Source of the DNA: Myxococcota bacterium
GTDB taxonomy: Bacteria > Myxococcota_A > Polyangia > Polyangiales > Polyangiaceae
Reading direction: 5' to 3'
Assembly: GCA_963169915.1 (NCBI GenBank)
Contig: CAUJEM010000079.1
Span: forward strand, 62,001-126,000
DNA: 64,000 bases
The notes beneath the pieces were generated by a model, which was not told the origin of the DNA, searched no databases, and was given only the letters and a program-made list of their open reading frames with translations. A program made the position numbers and the translations under genes. This document shows positions 1-8,076 of this stretch, piece by piece. Position 1 is the stretch's first letter; every line of letters starts with the position of its first letter.

Positions 1-266
1 AGACGGACGCCGAGGCGCTGAAGCGTGAGGTCATGCACCGGCTGGGCGTGAGCGTCCAGCCGGGGCGCATCATCAGCTTCGTGAGCCACCCCTACGAGCA
101 CTACGCGGTAGACCTGTACCTCTATGAGTGCACGCTCGCGGTGGGGGCGGAGCCCGTGGCGCGCAACGTGAGCGCCTTCGCGTGGGTGTCCAGCGCTCAG
201 TTCGAGCAGTACTCCTTCACCCCCGCGGACGAGCGCTCCATGAGCCGCCTGCTCGGGCTCGACTGA
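1..266 (+). CDS. Nudix hydrolase, C-terminal part (5' end outside window)
   Basis: The reading frame is open from base 3 and its start lies upstream of the window. The first visible residues, TDAEALKREVMHRLGV, match the second half of a Nudix box, and the codon cut by the edge ends in AG, which fits the expected Glu just before it. The rest resembles the C-terminal half of MutT-like pyrophosphohydrolases, which cleave nucleoside diphosphates linked to another moiety, with a short beta-strand core and a helix ending in LLGLD. The odd point is that the two Glu residues of the REuxEExGu signature, which normally bind the catalytic metal, are His and Arg here. The protein may therefore be inactive or have changed chemistry. 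The family call is fairly secure but the substrate cannot be read from this fragment. Confidence 0.7.
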   Translation, partial: TDAEALKREVMHRLGVSVQPGRIISFVSHPYEHYAVDLYLYECTLAVGAEPVARNVSAFAWVSSAQFEQYSFTPADERSMSRLLGLD

Positions 267-368
267 GGCGCGCGCTGGCCTCGACGTCCTGCCGACGCGC
301 AGGGCTCGCCGTGAAGCCGAGGACGAGGCGCGGCAACTGCGCGCCCACGCCGCCCGACGCGGCCACCG

Positions 369-1025
369 ATGAACCTGTGGCAGATCCGAGAGGCGCTGCT
401 GCGCGGGCTCGCGCCCCTCACCTGCGCCGGCTGTGACGCGCCCGTCGAGCGCGGCGCCTTCTGCGCGGCGTGCCTGGACGACATCCCCCCATGCACGCCC
501 CCACCACGACCGGAGGACGAGCTGCCCGTGCTCGCGGCGCGCGTCTACGCCGGCGCGCTGCGGGAGGCGATCCAGCGGCTCAAGTATGGGCGGCGCCCAG
601 AGCTCGCGGGGCGCCTCGCGCCGCTGCTCACGGCGCGGCTGGAGACGCCGCTCGAGCAGACGCTGCTCATCCCGGTGCCCGTCCACCCGCGGCGGCTCAC
701 GGAGCGCGGCTACAACCAAGCCGGGCTGCTCGCCAGCGCCATCCCTCGCGCGCGCGTCGCGCACCACGCGCTCCGGCGAAGGAGCCTGGAGCCGAGCCAA
801 GTCAACAAACCCGCCGAGGCGCGGCGCAGCCTGGGCGACGCCTTCGTCGCGCACCGCGTGCCTCCGGAGCTGCGCGGTCTGCACGCGCTCTTGGTCGATG
901 ACGTGTACACCACGGGGAGCACCGCGCGCGCGTGCTGCCGAGCCCTGCGCGCGGAGGGGCTGCACGTCGCGGGGGTGCTCGTCTTGGCTCGCGCGGGGAG
1001 AACAATTCTCCCCATGTCGGGGTAA
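369..1025 (+). CDS. comF: ComF-family phosphoribosyltransferase-like protein
   Basis: The 218-residue protein starts with a Cys-rich zinc-ribbon-like segment (CAGC, CAAC and a further Cys within residues 19-45). It ends in a type I phosphoribosyltransferase fold. The PRPP-binding loop LLVDDVYTTGSTARACC lies near residues 174-190. An upstream segment, LIPVPVHPRRLTERGYNQA, is the standard ComF signature around residues 98-116. ComF proteins take part in DNA uptake and transformation in Gram-positive bacteria and Haemophilus; in most Proteobacteria and Myxococcota the role is unproven. The gene follows the Nudix gene by about 100 bases and precedes the GYF_2 protein by 34 bases, so the three could be cotranscribed. 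Length and motifs are normal for the family. Confidence 0.88.
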   Translation: MNLWQIREALLRGLAPLTCAGCDAPVERGAFCAACLDDIPPCTPPPRPEDELPVLAARVYAGALREAIQRLKYGRRPELAGRLAPLLTARLETPLEQTLLIPVPVHPRRLTERGYNQAGLLASAIPRARVAHHALRRRSLEPSQVNKPAEARRSLGDAFVAHRVPPELRGLHALLVDDVYTTGSTARACCRALRAEGLHVAGVLVLARAGRTILPMSG

Positions 1026-1059
1026 ATCGCGAGATACTCACGGCTAGGGCCAACACCTG

Positions 1060-3222
1060 ATGACGGCGAGCGCTTGGAGATGGGTCGGGGCCGACGGCAC
1101 GCAGCACGTCGCGGAGCGCGCCACGCTCGAGGCACGGCTGCGCGCTGGAGACCTGCCTCCCCACACCTTGGTGTGGCAGCCAGGCTGGGCGGAGTGGGTG
1201 CCCGCGCAGGCCGTCGCCGAGCTCTCGGTGGCACTCGCCCCACAGCACCGACGACCACCTCGGCTCATCCGCCGCGGCCCGCTCGACGCCCCAGCGCCTC
1301 CCCCAGCGCTGGGCGGCGAAGAGCCTCCTCGCCCCGGGCTCCGGCCGCTCGCTCCCCCCAAGCCGCTGGCGCCCCTCGCACGGAGCGCGAGCGCCGCGCC
1401 GCCACCTCCCCGTCCCGTGCCGCCGGCGCGCCCACCCCTCTCCACCCTCGGCGAGGACGAGCTCCCCACCGTCCAGCACACTCTCCGCCCAGCCGGCGCC
1501 GTGCCACCACCACCACAGCGGCTCCCGTCCACGCCCCAGCCACCGCAGGCGCTCAGCACGCCGCTACCCGCCTTCGTCGCTGCGCCGCAGCCCACCGTCC
1601 CCCTCGCCCCACCCGTGCCTCGCTGGTCGGAGCCGCCCGAGGCCGCGGGGGTTACCAGCGCTACGGCGGCGCCCCCCGCGGCAGCGCCGCCGCCACCCAG
1701 CGCAGCGGCGCCCCCCGCGGAGGAGGAGGCCGCAGCGCCCAGGGCCATGGCTCCCAGCGCGAGCGTGCCCCCAGAGGCCGGCGTGCCGCTGCCCATCGTC
1801 GAGCGAGAGCTCGAGCGGCCTGCCCTCGCGCCGCTGCGCTCGGAGCAAGCCACGCTGCCCGGCCTGCCACCACCCGCGAGCCCAGCGCCCACGCCGTGGT
1901 CACCTCCGACCACGACGCCGTCGGCGTCGCGCCCCATCATCCCCTCGCTCACGGAGCCCAGCGTTCCGCGGCCGGCGCTACCTACCCGCCCCGCAGCCCC
2001 TCCCTCACGACGGGCGGCGCTCCTCTTGCTCGGCGCGACGGCGGGTAGCGCCGGTGCGCTGGCCGCCGCCGTCGCGGCGCGCTGGTCCGAGGCGCCGCGG
2101 GTCACGGCGCCCACGGCCTCCCCCAGCGCGGCGAGGCCACCCACTCCGGGGCCCGCGACCAGCTCATCGCTGCCCTCGCCGAGTGCGCTCGGAGCGCGCG
2201 CCGCCGAGCCCACGCTCGGCGCCCGCCCCTGGGCCGCCGATGGTCGCCGCGACGGCTGCCTCATCCTGCACCAGGCGCGCCGCATCACCCCCTCCGTGGA
2301 CGGCTCGGTCGCGCTGTTCATCACCCCGGACGCCGCCCCACGTCACTTCTGGGTCGGCTTCGCCGCCAGCGCTGCGGAGGCGCGCGGTCTGCGCCTGGAC
2401 GCGGAGACGCTCAGCCCCGGCGAGCGCCTGGTGCGCCCGGGGCTCAGCGGCTTGACGGGCGTCGTCCCCTCGGAAAATGGGCAGTTTCAGGTCGATCGGG
2501 CCGAGGCGGGCGCCTCGCTCCGCGCACTCCGGAGCGTGCCGGGCGGCGCTGGCTTCGCGCTCGGCGTCAGCCCAGAGGGGCTGGTGCGTCGAGGCGCCGA
2601 CGGAGCGCTCAGCGTCGTGTGGCCTGGCGGCGGCGACGCAGAGAGCACCGAGCCGCGCGCCGAGCGCCTCGGTGAGGGCTTCGTCGTCGCGCTGCGGCGC
2701 GGTGGGCAGGCGGGCAAGCTCCTGGTGGGTCACCTCGACGGCGAGGGGCGCGCGGTGGGGGCGCTGAGCGAGGTCACGACGGACGCGGCGCTCCTCGGTG
2801 TGCCGGCGCTCGCCAGCGCCGGAGGGCGCGCGCTCCTCGCCTTCGCCGCCAAGCGCGCCGCCTCGGACCGCTGGGGCCTGCAGCTCGCGCTGCTGGGCGG
2901 CGCCGAGGCGAGCCCCCGCGCCGTCGCCTTCGAGCCGCCCGGCGCCGCTGGCGGCGAGCAGATCGCGCCCGCCGTCACCGGGCTCGCCGATGGTCGCTGG
3001 CTCCTGCAGTGGACGGAGGGGGCCCCGGGCGCCTTCCGTGTCCGCGTCATCACGCTCGGCGCGACCCTGGAGGCGCCGACGGACCCCGTGACCGTCTCCG
3101 CAGCGGACGTCAACGCAGGCCAGGGCACGCTGTGCGCGCACGGCGCGGACGTCCTCTCGCTGCATCTCGTGAAGACCGAGGCAGCGCACTCTCTCTGGGC
3201 CACTACCCTACGCTGCCTATGA
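1060..3222 (+). CDS. GYF_2-domain, proline-rich membrane protein of unknown function
   Basis: Residues about 5-55 (WRWVGADGTQH through TLVWQPGWAEWVPA) match the GYF_2/DUF4339 module, a small domain thought to bind proline-rich peptides. A very Pro/Ala-rich linker of about 240 residues follows, then one hydrophobic segment near residues 318-342 (after SRRAALLLLGA). A C-terminal domain of about 320 residues has repeated beta-type segments that could form a propeller. I infer a cytoplasmic N-terminus and an extracytoplasmic C-terminus. The stop overlaps the next start in ATGA (3219-3222), so the two are probably translationally coupled. No catalytic motif is visible. GYF_2 modules followed by proline-rich linkers and a single membrane span are common in myxobacterial proteins, but I cannot name a function. 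Confidence 0.75.
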   Translation: MTASAWRWVGADGTQHVAERATLEARLRAGDLPPHTLVWQPGWAEWVPAQAVAELSVALAPQHRRPPRLIRRGPLDAPAPPPALGGEEPPRPGLRPLAPPKPLAPLARSASAAPPPPRPVPPARPPLSTLGEDELPTVQHTLRPAGAVPPPPQRLPSTPQPPQALSTPLPAFVAAPQPTVPLAPPVPRWSEPPEAAGVTSATAAPPAAAPPPPSAAAPPAEEEAAAPRAMAPSASVPPEAGVPLPIVERELERPALAPLRSEQATLPGLPPPASPAPTPWSPPTTTPSASRPIIPSLTEPSVPRPALPTRPAAPPSRRAALLLLGATAGSAGALAAAVAARWSEAPRVTAPTASPSAARPPTPGPATSSSLPSPSALGARAAEPTLGARPWAADGRRDGCLILHQARRITPSVDGSVALFITPDAAPRHFWVGFAASAAEARGLRLDAETLSPGERLVRPGLSGLTGVVPSENGQFQVDRAEAGASLRALRSVPGGAGFALGVSPEGLVRRGADGALSVVWPGGGDAESTEPRAERLGEGFVVALRRGGQAGKLLVGHLDGEGRAVGALSEVTTDAALLGVPALASAGGRALLAFAAKRAASDRWGLQLALLGGAEASPRAVAFEPPGAAGGEQIAPAVTGLADGRWLLQWTEGAPGAFRVRVITLGATLEAPTDPVTVSAADVNAGQGTLCAHGADVLSLHLVKTEAAHSLWATTLRCL

Positions 3223-4088
3223 GCTCACGTCGCCCCCTCCTGCTCGCGCTCTCGTTGCTGTTCGGCAGCTCCTGCCTCGTCGCCACGGGCGGCTTGGGCT
3301 GCGGGCTCTGGGGCAGCGCCGGCCCGAGCACCGTAGGGCAGGGCAAGCTCTACCACTCCGGGGAGGCTCGCTTCGACGAGCTCTTCAGCCAGCTCTTCGA
3401 ACTCCAGCGCGAGCTGGCGCACCCCGAAGAGGACCACGCGGCCCTGCTCCAGCCCGTCCAGCGCGCGCTGGAGCTCCCCACCACCGCGTCGAGCGAGGCG
3501 AGCTACCAGGCGCTGGAGGCGCGCCTCCAGGCGCTCCACGCGCGCGGCGTGCGCCTGGAGCGCTCCCCGGCATCGGCGCCGACCAGTGACGCCGTCTTCA
3601 CGGTCCACGGCGCCGCGCCCAGCGAGGCCGACGCCGCGCTGCTCACCGCGCTCCGCGCCTATGGCCTGGGACTCCAGGCGCTCGAAGCGCGCCGACGGCG
3701 TGATGAGCTCACGCTCGCCAGGCTGCGACGCCACGTCGCGGAGCTGCGCCCCACCGTCGACTCCGCGTTCCGCGCGAGCTGGCGGCGGCGGCGGGAGGTC
3801 CACGACAACCTCGACGACGCAGAGCAGCTCTTTCCCATCCTGGAGGCGCGCTCGCGCGAGGCGCTCGCGGCGCTCCGCGCCCACCTCGAGCGCGTGCAGC
3901 GCCTCCTCGCCCCGGCGACGCCCCCGGTCGCCGCGCCACCGAGCAGCGGCGCCGCTGAGCGCCGCGAGGCCGCCGCGCCCGCCACGCCAGCGCGGCGCAC
4001 GGCCCCCCGGAGCGCTCCCGCCACACGGCCAGCGTCGCGACCTCCCGCGCCGCCGAGGCCTAGGCCAGCCCCAGACTTCGAGCCTTGA
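3219..4088 (+). CDS. Envelope-associated helical protein of unknown function
   Basis: I chose the ATG at 3219, which overlaps the previous stop by four bases. It gives 289 residues beginning MSSRRPLLLALSLLFGSSC, a clear export signal without a textbook lipobox. A longer frame opens upstream but lies inside the preceding gene. The mature part is rich in Leu, Glu, Ala and Arg and is predicted to be mostly helical or coiled coil from about residue 40 to 230 (for example FDELFSQLFELQREL). The last 50 residues are Ala/Pro/Arg-rich and low in complexity. I recognise no domain. Coupling to the GYF_2 protein suggests a joint envelope role, perhaps as an extracytoplasmic partner, but this is inference from position only. 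Confidence 0.7.
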   Translation: MSSRRPLLLALSLLFGSSCLVATGGLGCGLWGSAGPSTVGQGKLYHSGEARFDELFSQLFELQRELAHPEEDHAALLQPVQRALELPTTASSEASYQALEARLQALHARGVRLERSPASAPTSDAVFTVHGAAPSEADAALLTALRAYGLGLQALEARRRRDELTLARLRRHVAELRPTVDSAFRASWRRRREVHDNLDDAEQLFPILEARSREALAALRAHLERVQRLLAPATPPVAAPPSSGAAERREAAAPATPARRTAPRSAPATRPASRPPAPPRPRPAPDFEP

Positions 4089-4098
4089 GCGTGCGCGC

Positions 4099-5373
4099 TC
4101 AGCGCTGGGTCAGCGGGCCACGGACGGCCGAGCGCTCCAGGAGCTCCACGACCATCTGGGTCGTGATGGCGACCGGGAGCAGATCCATCTCTCCCCCTGG
4201 CCGCACCACCACGTAGACGGGGATGGCGCTGCGGCCAGTCTTCCTCAGCCACGCCTCCATCACCTCGTCCTCTTCGGTCATGTCCACCTTCATGGGCAAG
4301 ACGCCGGTCGCCTCGAGCGCCTGGTGCACGGCGGGGGTGTCGACGAAGAGCTTGTCGTTCGCTTGGCACGAGGTGCACCAGTCCGCCGTGAAATCAAGGA
4401 AGACCGGGCGCCCCGCGGCCAAGCTGCGCTCGATGTGCCGAGGATCGAACGCGGCCCAGTTGATCTTTCCGTCCTTCACGGCCGCGTGCGCCAGCGGCTC
4501 CCCGCCCGGAGCTCCCGGGAGCGCTGCGGCCTTGGCGCGAGGCGCGAGCGGCACCCAGGAGAAACCAGCGACGACGACGGCGACGATGGCCCCGCGCAGC
4601 CCCCACCGGCGCAGCGCGCTGGCGTCCAGCCCTCCGAAGCGCCCGACACACCACACGCAGAACCCCACCACGAGCAAGAACGCCAAAAAGAGCGTCGCGC
4701 TCTCCGGTGGGAGCTGGCGCTGCAGCACCCCGTAGAGCCACACCGCCGCCCCCATCAGCGTGAAGCCCATCAGCTGCTTGAAGGTGTCCATCCACGCGCC
4801 CGGGCGCGGCAGCAGCTTCCCCACCGCTGGCACGAAGCTGAGCAGCACGAAGGGGAACGCGAGGCCGAAGCCGATGGCGACGAAGACGAGCAAGCTCAGC
4901 CAGGCCGGCGTGCTGGCCTCGACGGCGAGCGCGGCGGCCGGCCCGAGGAAGGGCGCCGAGCAGGGCGTCGCCATCACGGCCGCGAACCACCCGTTCGCCA
5001 CCGAGCCCAGCCACCCGTGGCGCTCCTTCCCGGAGCCGCTCACGCTGAACTCGAACACGCCCAGCGCGTTGAGCCCGAACACGAACAGCACCAGGGTGAG
5101 CACCGCCACGAAGGGCGGGTACTGGAACTGCATGCCCCAGCCCAGGCTCTTGCCCGCGCTGCGCACCAGCAGGACCACCACGCCCAGCGCGAGCAGCGCG
5201 CTCATCGTCCCCAGGGCGTAGCCCACCCCATGCACCCGCTGCTCCCGGCGCGACTGCTCTTGGCTGCGCATCAGGGTGAAGGCCTTGAGCGTGAGCACGG
5301 GGAGCACGCACGGCATGATGTTCAACACCAGCCCGCCCAGGAACGCGAAGGAGAGGAGCAGCAGGGGATGCAT
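4099..5373 (-). CDS. dsbD: DsbD-like thiol:disulfide interchange protein (CcdA-type membrane domain plus thioredoxin domain)
   Basis: This 424-residue inner-membrane reductase carries electrons from cytoplasmic thioredoxin to periplasmic thiol proteins and cytochrome c maturation. About eight membrane segments begin at residue 1. The redox cysteines sit in NIMPCVLPVL near residue 22 and ATPCSAPFLG near residue 136. The C-terminal domain (from about residue 310) is thioredoxin-like, with FLDFTADWCTSCQAN as active site. The periplasmic alpha domain that opens classical DsbD is absent, so the protein begins directly with the membrane domain. The gene converges on the preceding envelope protein with a 10-base gap. 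Electron delivery to the cytochrome c proteins of the window is plausible but not shown. Confidence 0.88.
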   Translation of the reverse strand: MHPLLLLSFAFLGGLVLNIMPCVLPVLTLKAFTLMRSQEQSRREQRVHGVGYALGTMSALLALGVVVLLVRSAGKSLGWGMQFQYPPFVAVLTLVLFVFGLNALGVFEFSVSGSGKERHGWLGSVANGWFAAVMATPCSAPFLGPAAALAVEASTPAWLSLLVFVAIGFGLAFPFVLLSFVPAVGKLLPRPGAWMDTFKQLMGFTLMGAAVWLYGVLQRQLPPESATLFLAFLLVVGFCVWCVGRFGGLDASALRRWGLRGAIVAVVVAGFSWVPLAPRAKAAALPGAPGGEPLAHAAVKDGKINWAAFDPRHIERSLAAGRPVFLDFTADWCTSCQANDKLFVDTPAVHQALEATGVLPMKVDMTEEDEVMEAWLRKTGRSAIPVYVVVRPGGEMDLLPVAITTQMVVELLERSAVRGPLTQR

Positions 5374-5459
5374 GAGCTTGACGGACTCTAGGGACGCCGG
5401 AGCCCCGGTAGAGGCCTACGCACCCGAGGAATGATTTGTTTCATAGCCGGAGCCGGCGC

Positions 5460-6224
5460 TCAAGGCTCGCGCTCCGCGCGCGTGGGGGCGGTGCTCCGGA
5501 GCAGCTCTCTGGCACGGCGCACCTCGAACGCCAGCGCCACCTCGAGCGCCGCGCGCCCGCTCGTGACGCGCTGGACGAAGGCTCGCAGCAACCGACGGGC
5601 CTCCTCTTCTTTGCCGAGCGCGTGGGCGAGCTCCGCCCGCACGTACTGACCATAACCCTGACCGGCGGGGCTCTCTTCCAGGTCGAGCAGCAAGGACTCC
5701 AGATCGTCACCGCCGAGGCCTCGGGCGCGCCGCACCAAGGCCCGCTGAGCCTGGTAGAGCGGCCGCTCCCCCCCAGCCCAGCGGACGGCCCGCGCGAGCA
5801 CCCGCTCGGCCTCCGCGAGGGCCCCAGTGAACGCGAGCACCGTGCCCAGCGTCCAGAGGTGAAAGGCCCGGCGGGACGCCGGCCCGACCCGGCTGGCGAG
5901 CCTGAGCTGCTGAACGGCCGCGTTGACGTCACCCTGCGCCAAGCAGGCGCGGGCCACGTCCTGTCGCACGACGTCCGGCATGACGGACGCCGGGAGCATG
6001 CGCTCGGCCGTGGCCCGAGCGGCCTCGAACCGTCGCTCCTCCATCTGGGCCAGGTAGAGCTGGCGGAGCAGGAGCACCTGCAGGGTGGGGTCCAAGGGCG
6101 CCGCCGAGCCGAGCCCCTGCGTGGCGTACTTGGCACGCTGCCCTGCGCTCCGCGCTCGGCTGGCACGCTGAAGGTACACCTCCGCGCTGGCCTGGGCGCG
6201 AGGCGTGGCGGCAGCGCGGCTCAT
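5460..6224 (-). CDS. TPR-like helical repeat protein
   Basis: The 254-residue protein has no signal peptide or membrane segment. It is rich in Ala, Arg and Leu and shows helix-turn-helix repeats of tetratricopeptide type. Examples are RRFEAARATAERMLPASV, ACLAQGDVNAAVQQL and TGALAEAERVLARAVRW. It is probably a cytoplasmic protein-protein interaction scaffold. I cannot assign a specific partner. It lies downstream of nothing on its own strand within 100 bases and is divergent from the small lipoprotein pair at 6325. The start at 6224 is the first in-frame codon and reads MSRAAATPRAQ, which looks like an ordinary cytoplasmic N-terminus. Confidence 0.65.
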   Translation of the reverse strand: MSRAAATPRAQASAEVYLQRASRARSAGQRAKYATQGLGSAAPLDPTLQVLLLRQLYLAQMEERRFEAARATAERMLPASVMPDVVRQDVARACLAQGDVNAAVQQLRLASRVGPASRRAFHLWTLGTVLAFTGALAEAERVLARAVRWAGGERPLYQAQRALVRRARGLGGDDLESLLLDLEESPAGQGYGQYVRAELAHALGKEEEARRLLRAFVQRVTSGRAALEVALAFEVRRARELLRSTAPTRAEREP

Positions 6225-6324
6225 CCTGCAAATTTAGCAGCGCTCTCCGTAGGGTCCAGTCTCGCGGCCGTCCCCGTGGCTTCTCTGGTTGCAGGCGACC
6301 CCGGTCACTACTCAAGATGGCCCC

Positions 6325-6615
6325 ATGAACCGCCCCCTCGCGCTCGCGCTCTCCTCGGCCACGCTGCTCGCGGGCTGTGGCCAGCCGGCGACGGCGGAGC
6401 AGTGCGAGGAGATCGTGGAGCGGATCGCCCGGCTCGAGCTCGCGGCGCGCAAGGTGCCTCCGCAAGAGCTCGAGGCAGAGGTCAAGGCCACCAAGGCCAA
6501 GGTAGCGAGCGAGGCGCTGATGCGAGACTGCGTCGGCAAGCGCATCACGGAGTCCACCCTGCGCTGCATCCGCGAGGCCAGCCAGTCCGAGACCATCTTC
6601 GACCAATGTCTGTGA
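6325..6615 (+). CDS. Small lipoprotein, copy 1 of a tandem pair
   Basis: The ATG at 6325 gives 96 residues starting MNRPLALALSSATLLAGCGQ, a clear signal peptide with lipobox LAGC. An earlier in-frame ATG at 6289 would put 12 polar residues before the signal and is less likely. The mature part is mostly helical with three further cysteines (near QCEEI, RDCVGK and LRCIRE) and a fourth close to the end (DQCL). It overlaps the next gene by ten bases and shares its layout, so I take the two as paralogues from a tandem duplication. The function is unknown; such small Cys-paired lipoproteins are frequent in myxobacteria. Confidence 0.75.
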   Translation: MNRPLALALSSATLLAGCGQPATAEQCEEIVERIARLELAARKVPPQELEAEVKATKAKVASEALMRDCVGKRITESTLRCIREASQSETIFDQCL

Positions 6616-6899
6616 GAGCCCCCCTCTGCCTGCTGACTCTGCTGCTCACCGGCTGCGCTCCACCCCTGGGCGCCGCGGAGTGTGACGAGCTGCTCGCGCA
6701 CTACACGGCGTTGCTCGTCCACCAGAGCCGCCCCGAGCTGAAGGCCGGGGAGGTCGAGGAGCTGCAGCAGCGCGCGCGAGCGCTGCTCGCGAAGCTCCCT
6801 GACGAGGCGGACTGCTCGCGCAAGGTCTCGCGGCGAGCGTACCAGTGCGCCATGCGCTCGCACGACGTGGACGGCGTCGAGCGCTGCCTCGTCTATTGA
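6606..6899 (+). CDS. Small lipoprotein, copy 2 of a tandem pair
   Basis: The ATG at 6606 lies ten bases inside the preceding gene in another frame, which fits translational coupling. It gives 97 residues starting MSVRAPLCLLTLLLTGCAPP, a signal peptide with lipobox LTGC. The mature region repeats the pattern of copy 1: an early Cys (AECDELL), a helical middle with E-rich segment, then DCSRKVSRRAYQC and a terminal ERCLVY. Four cysteines after the lipid-bearing one fall at comparable spacing, suggesting two conserved disulfides. A much longer frame is open upstream on this strand, but it runs antisense to the TPR gene and has no support. No function can be read. Confidence 0.72.
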   Translation: MSVRAPLCLLTLLLTGCAPPLGAAECDELLAHYTALLVHQSRPELKAGEVEELQQRARALLAKLPDEADCSRKVSRRAYQCAMRSHDVDGVERCLVY

Positions 6900-6924
6900 C
6901 CCAGGCTCGCGCGCCGCGCTGGGG

Positions 6925-7929
6925 TCAGCGCTCCGGCGCCATCGCCCGGATGAACATCTCCACCAGCTCGAAGGGCATCCCCGTGGGGAGGTTCAAGATG
7001 GGCATGTCCACGCCGAAGCTGCGCCGTCGCTTCAGCTCCGCCACGCACTGCTCGGGATCTCCCGAGATGGTCAGCGCCTCCACCATGGCCGGCGTCACGG
7101 CGGCCGCGGCCTGACCGCGCGTCTCCTTGTTGGCGTAGAGCTCCGCGACACGCTGGCACTCATCCGCGTACCCGAAGCGCGACAAGAGCTCGATGTAGTA
7201 GTCCCCCATGCCGCCGATGTAAAAGGCGATGATGTCGCGCGCCATGTACTCGGCGGCGCTGCCGCCCATGGGGAGCGCCGTGGTGAAGGGCGCGGTGGTG
7301 ATCTCGGAGGGGTCACGTCCGCTGCGCGCCGCGCCGGCCGCCAGCCACGCGCGCCCCTGCTCGAGCTGCTGGTAGGGCCAGAACGTCGGTAGCCAGCCGT
7401 CCGCCAGCTCACCGATGGACTCGATGGCCTTCTGGCGCAAGGCCGCCACGTAGATGGGGATCTTCGGCCGCGTGGGCGTCATCGCGAGCGAAAACGGGCG
7501 ATACTCGGCGTTCTCCGCGCCGGCGTCGCTCAGCTTACCTCCCGCCAGCAGGGTCTGGACGACGCGGATGACGTCCCGCGTCTGGGTGAGCGGCTTCTTG
7601 AACTCGCGCCCGTGGAAGCCCTCGATGACGCGCTGACCGCTCGTCCCGACGCCCAAGATGAGGCGCCCCTCGCTGATCTCGTCCAAGGACGCGGCGCTCA
7701 TGGCGAGGATGGCGGGCGAGCGGCTGAACACGTTGACGATGCCGGTGCCCAGCTTGATGCGCTTGGTGTTCAGCGCCAGCTCGGTGAGCAAGGTGAAGAT
7801 CTCGTAGCCCCACGCCTCCGGGAGCCAGAAGGAGTCGTACCCCAGCTCATCGGCGAGCTGTGCCGCGCGGAGATAGAGCTTCCTGTCGTAGTTCTTCCAG
7901 AAGGCGATGAGGCCGGTGCGCTCGGTCAT
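6925..7929 (-). CDS. LLM-class (luciferase-like) flavin/F420-dependent oxidoreductase
   Basis: The ATG at 7929 gives 334 residues and begins [19 protein letters not shown]; the frame continues upstream but the added residues are Arg-rich and unlike the family. The luciferase-like TIM barrel is evident from [21 protein letters not shown] near residue 20, the [17 protein letters not shown] segment and [11 protein letters not shown] near residues 90-100. The end has the typical [19 protein letters not shown] motif. Members reduce or oxidise small substrates with F420 or FMN; the cofactor cannot be told apart here. It is separated from the upstream surface-protein gene by a long GC hairpin, so it probably has its own transcript. 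Confidence 0.85.
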   Translation of the reverse strand: MTERTGLIAFWKNYDRKLYLRAAQLADELGYDSFWLPEAWGYEIFTLLTELALNTKRIKLGTGIVNVFSRSPAILAMSAASLDEISEGRLILGVGTSGQRVIEGFHGREFKKPLTQTRDVIRVVQTLLAGGKLSDAGAENAEYRPFSLAMTPTRPKIPIYVAALRQKAIESIGELADGWLPTFWPYQQLEQGRAWLAAGAARSGRDPSEITTAPFTTALPMGGSAAEYMARDIIAFYIGGMGDYYIELLSRFGYADECQRVAELYANKETRGQAAAAVTPAMVEALTISGDPEQCVAELKRRRSFGVDMPILNLPTGMPFELVEMFIRAMAPER

Positions 7930-8016
7930 GCGCGCATCCTCGCACGACTGGCGGGTCGCTGGACAGCGCCGCGGGCGGCGCCCTCGGCGCAGGGCGCTGA
8001 CGCTCCCCAAGACGCC

Positions 8017-8051
8017 GATGGCCGGCGTCCCCCGCGGGGGAGCCGGCCATC
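8017..8051 (-). terminator. Hairpin between the MYXO-CTERM gene and the LLM gene
   Basis: A perfect 10-bp inverted repeat, GATGGCCGGC and GCCGGCCATC, flanks a 15-base centre that is itself able to pair (CCCCCGCGGGGG). It lies 26 bases past the stop of the surface-protein gene. No U-tract follows, so it would be a stem-only terminator or an RNA-stabilising end. Confidence 0.5.
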
Positions 8052-8076
8052 GCGCGGGCGCGCGCGGACGTCGCGG

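Noticed and set aside
5436-6605. N-terminal extension of the second small lipoprotein to a frame of nearly 490 codons
   Set aside because: The extension runs antisense to the TPR gene and would bury the signal peptide and lipobox, which start at 6606.
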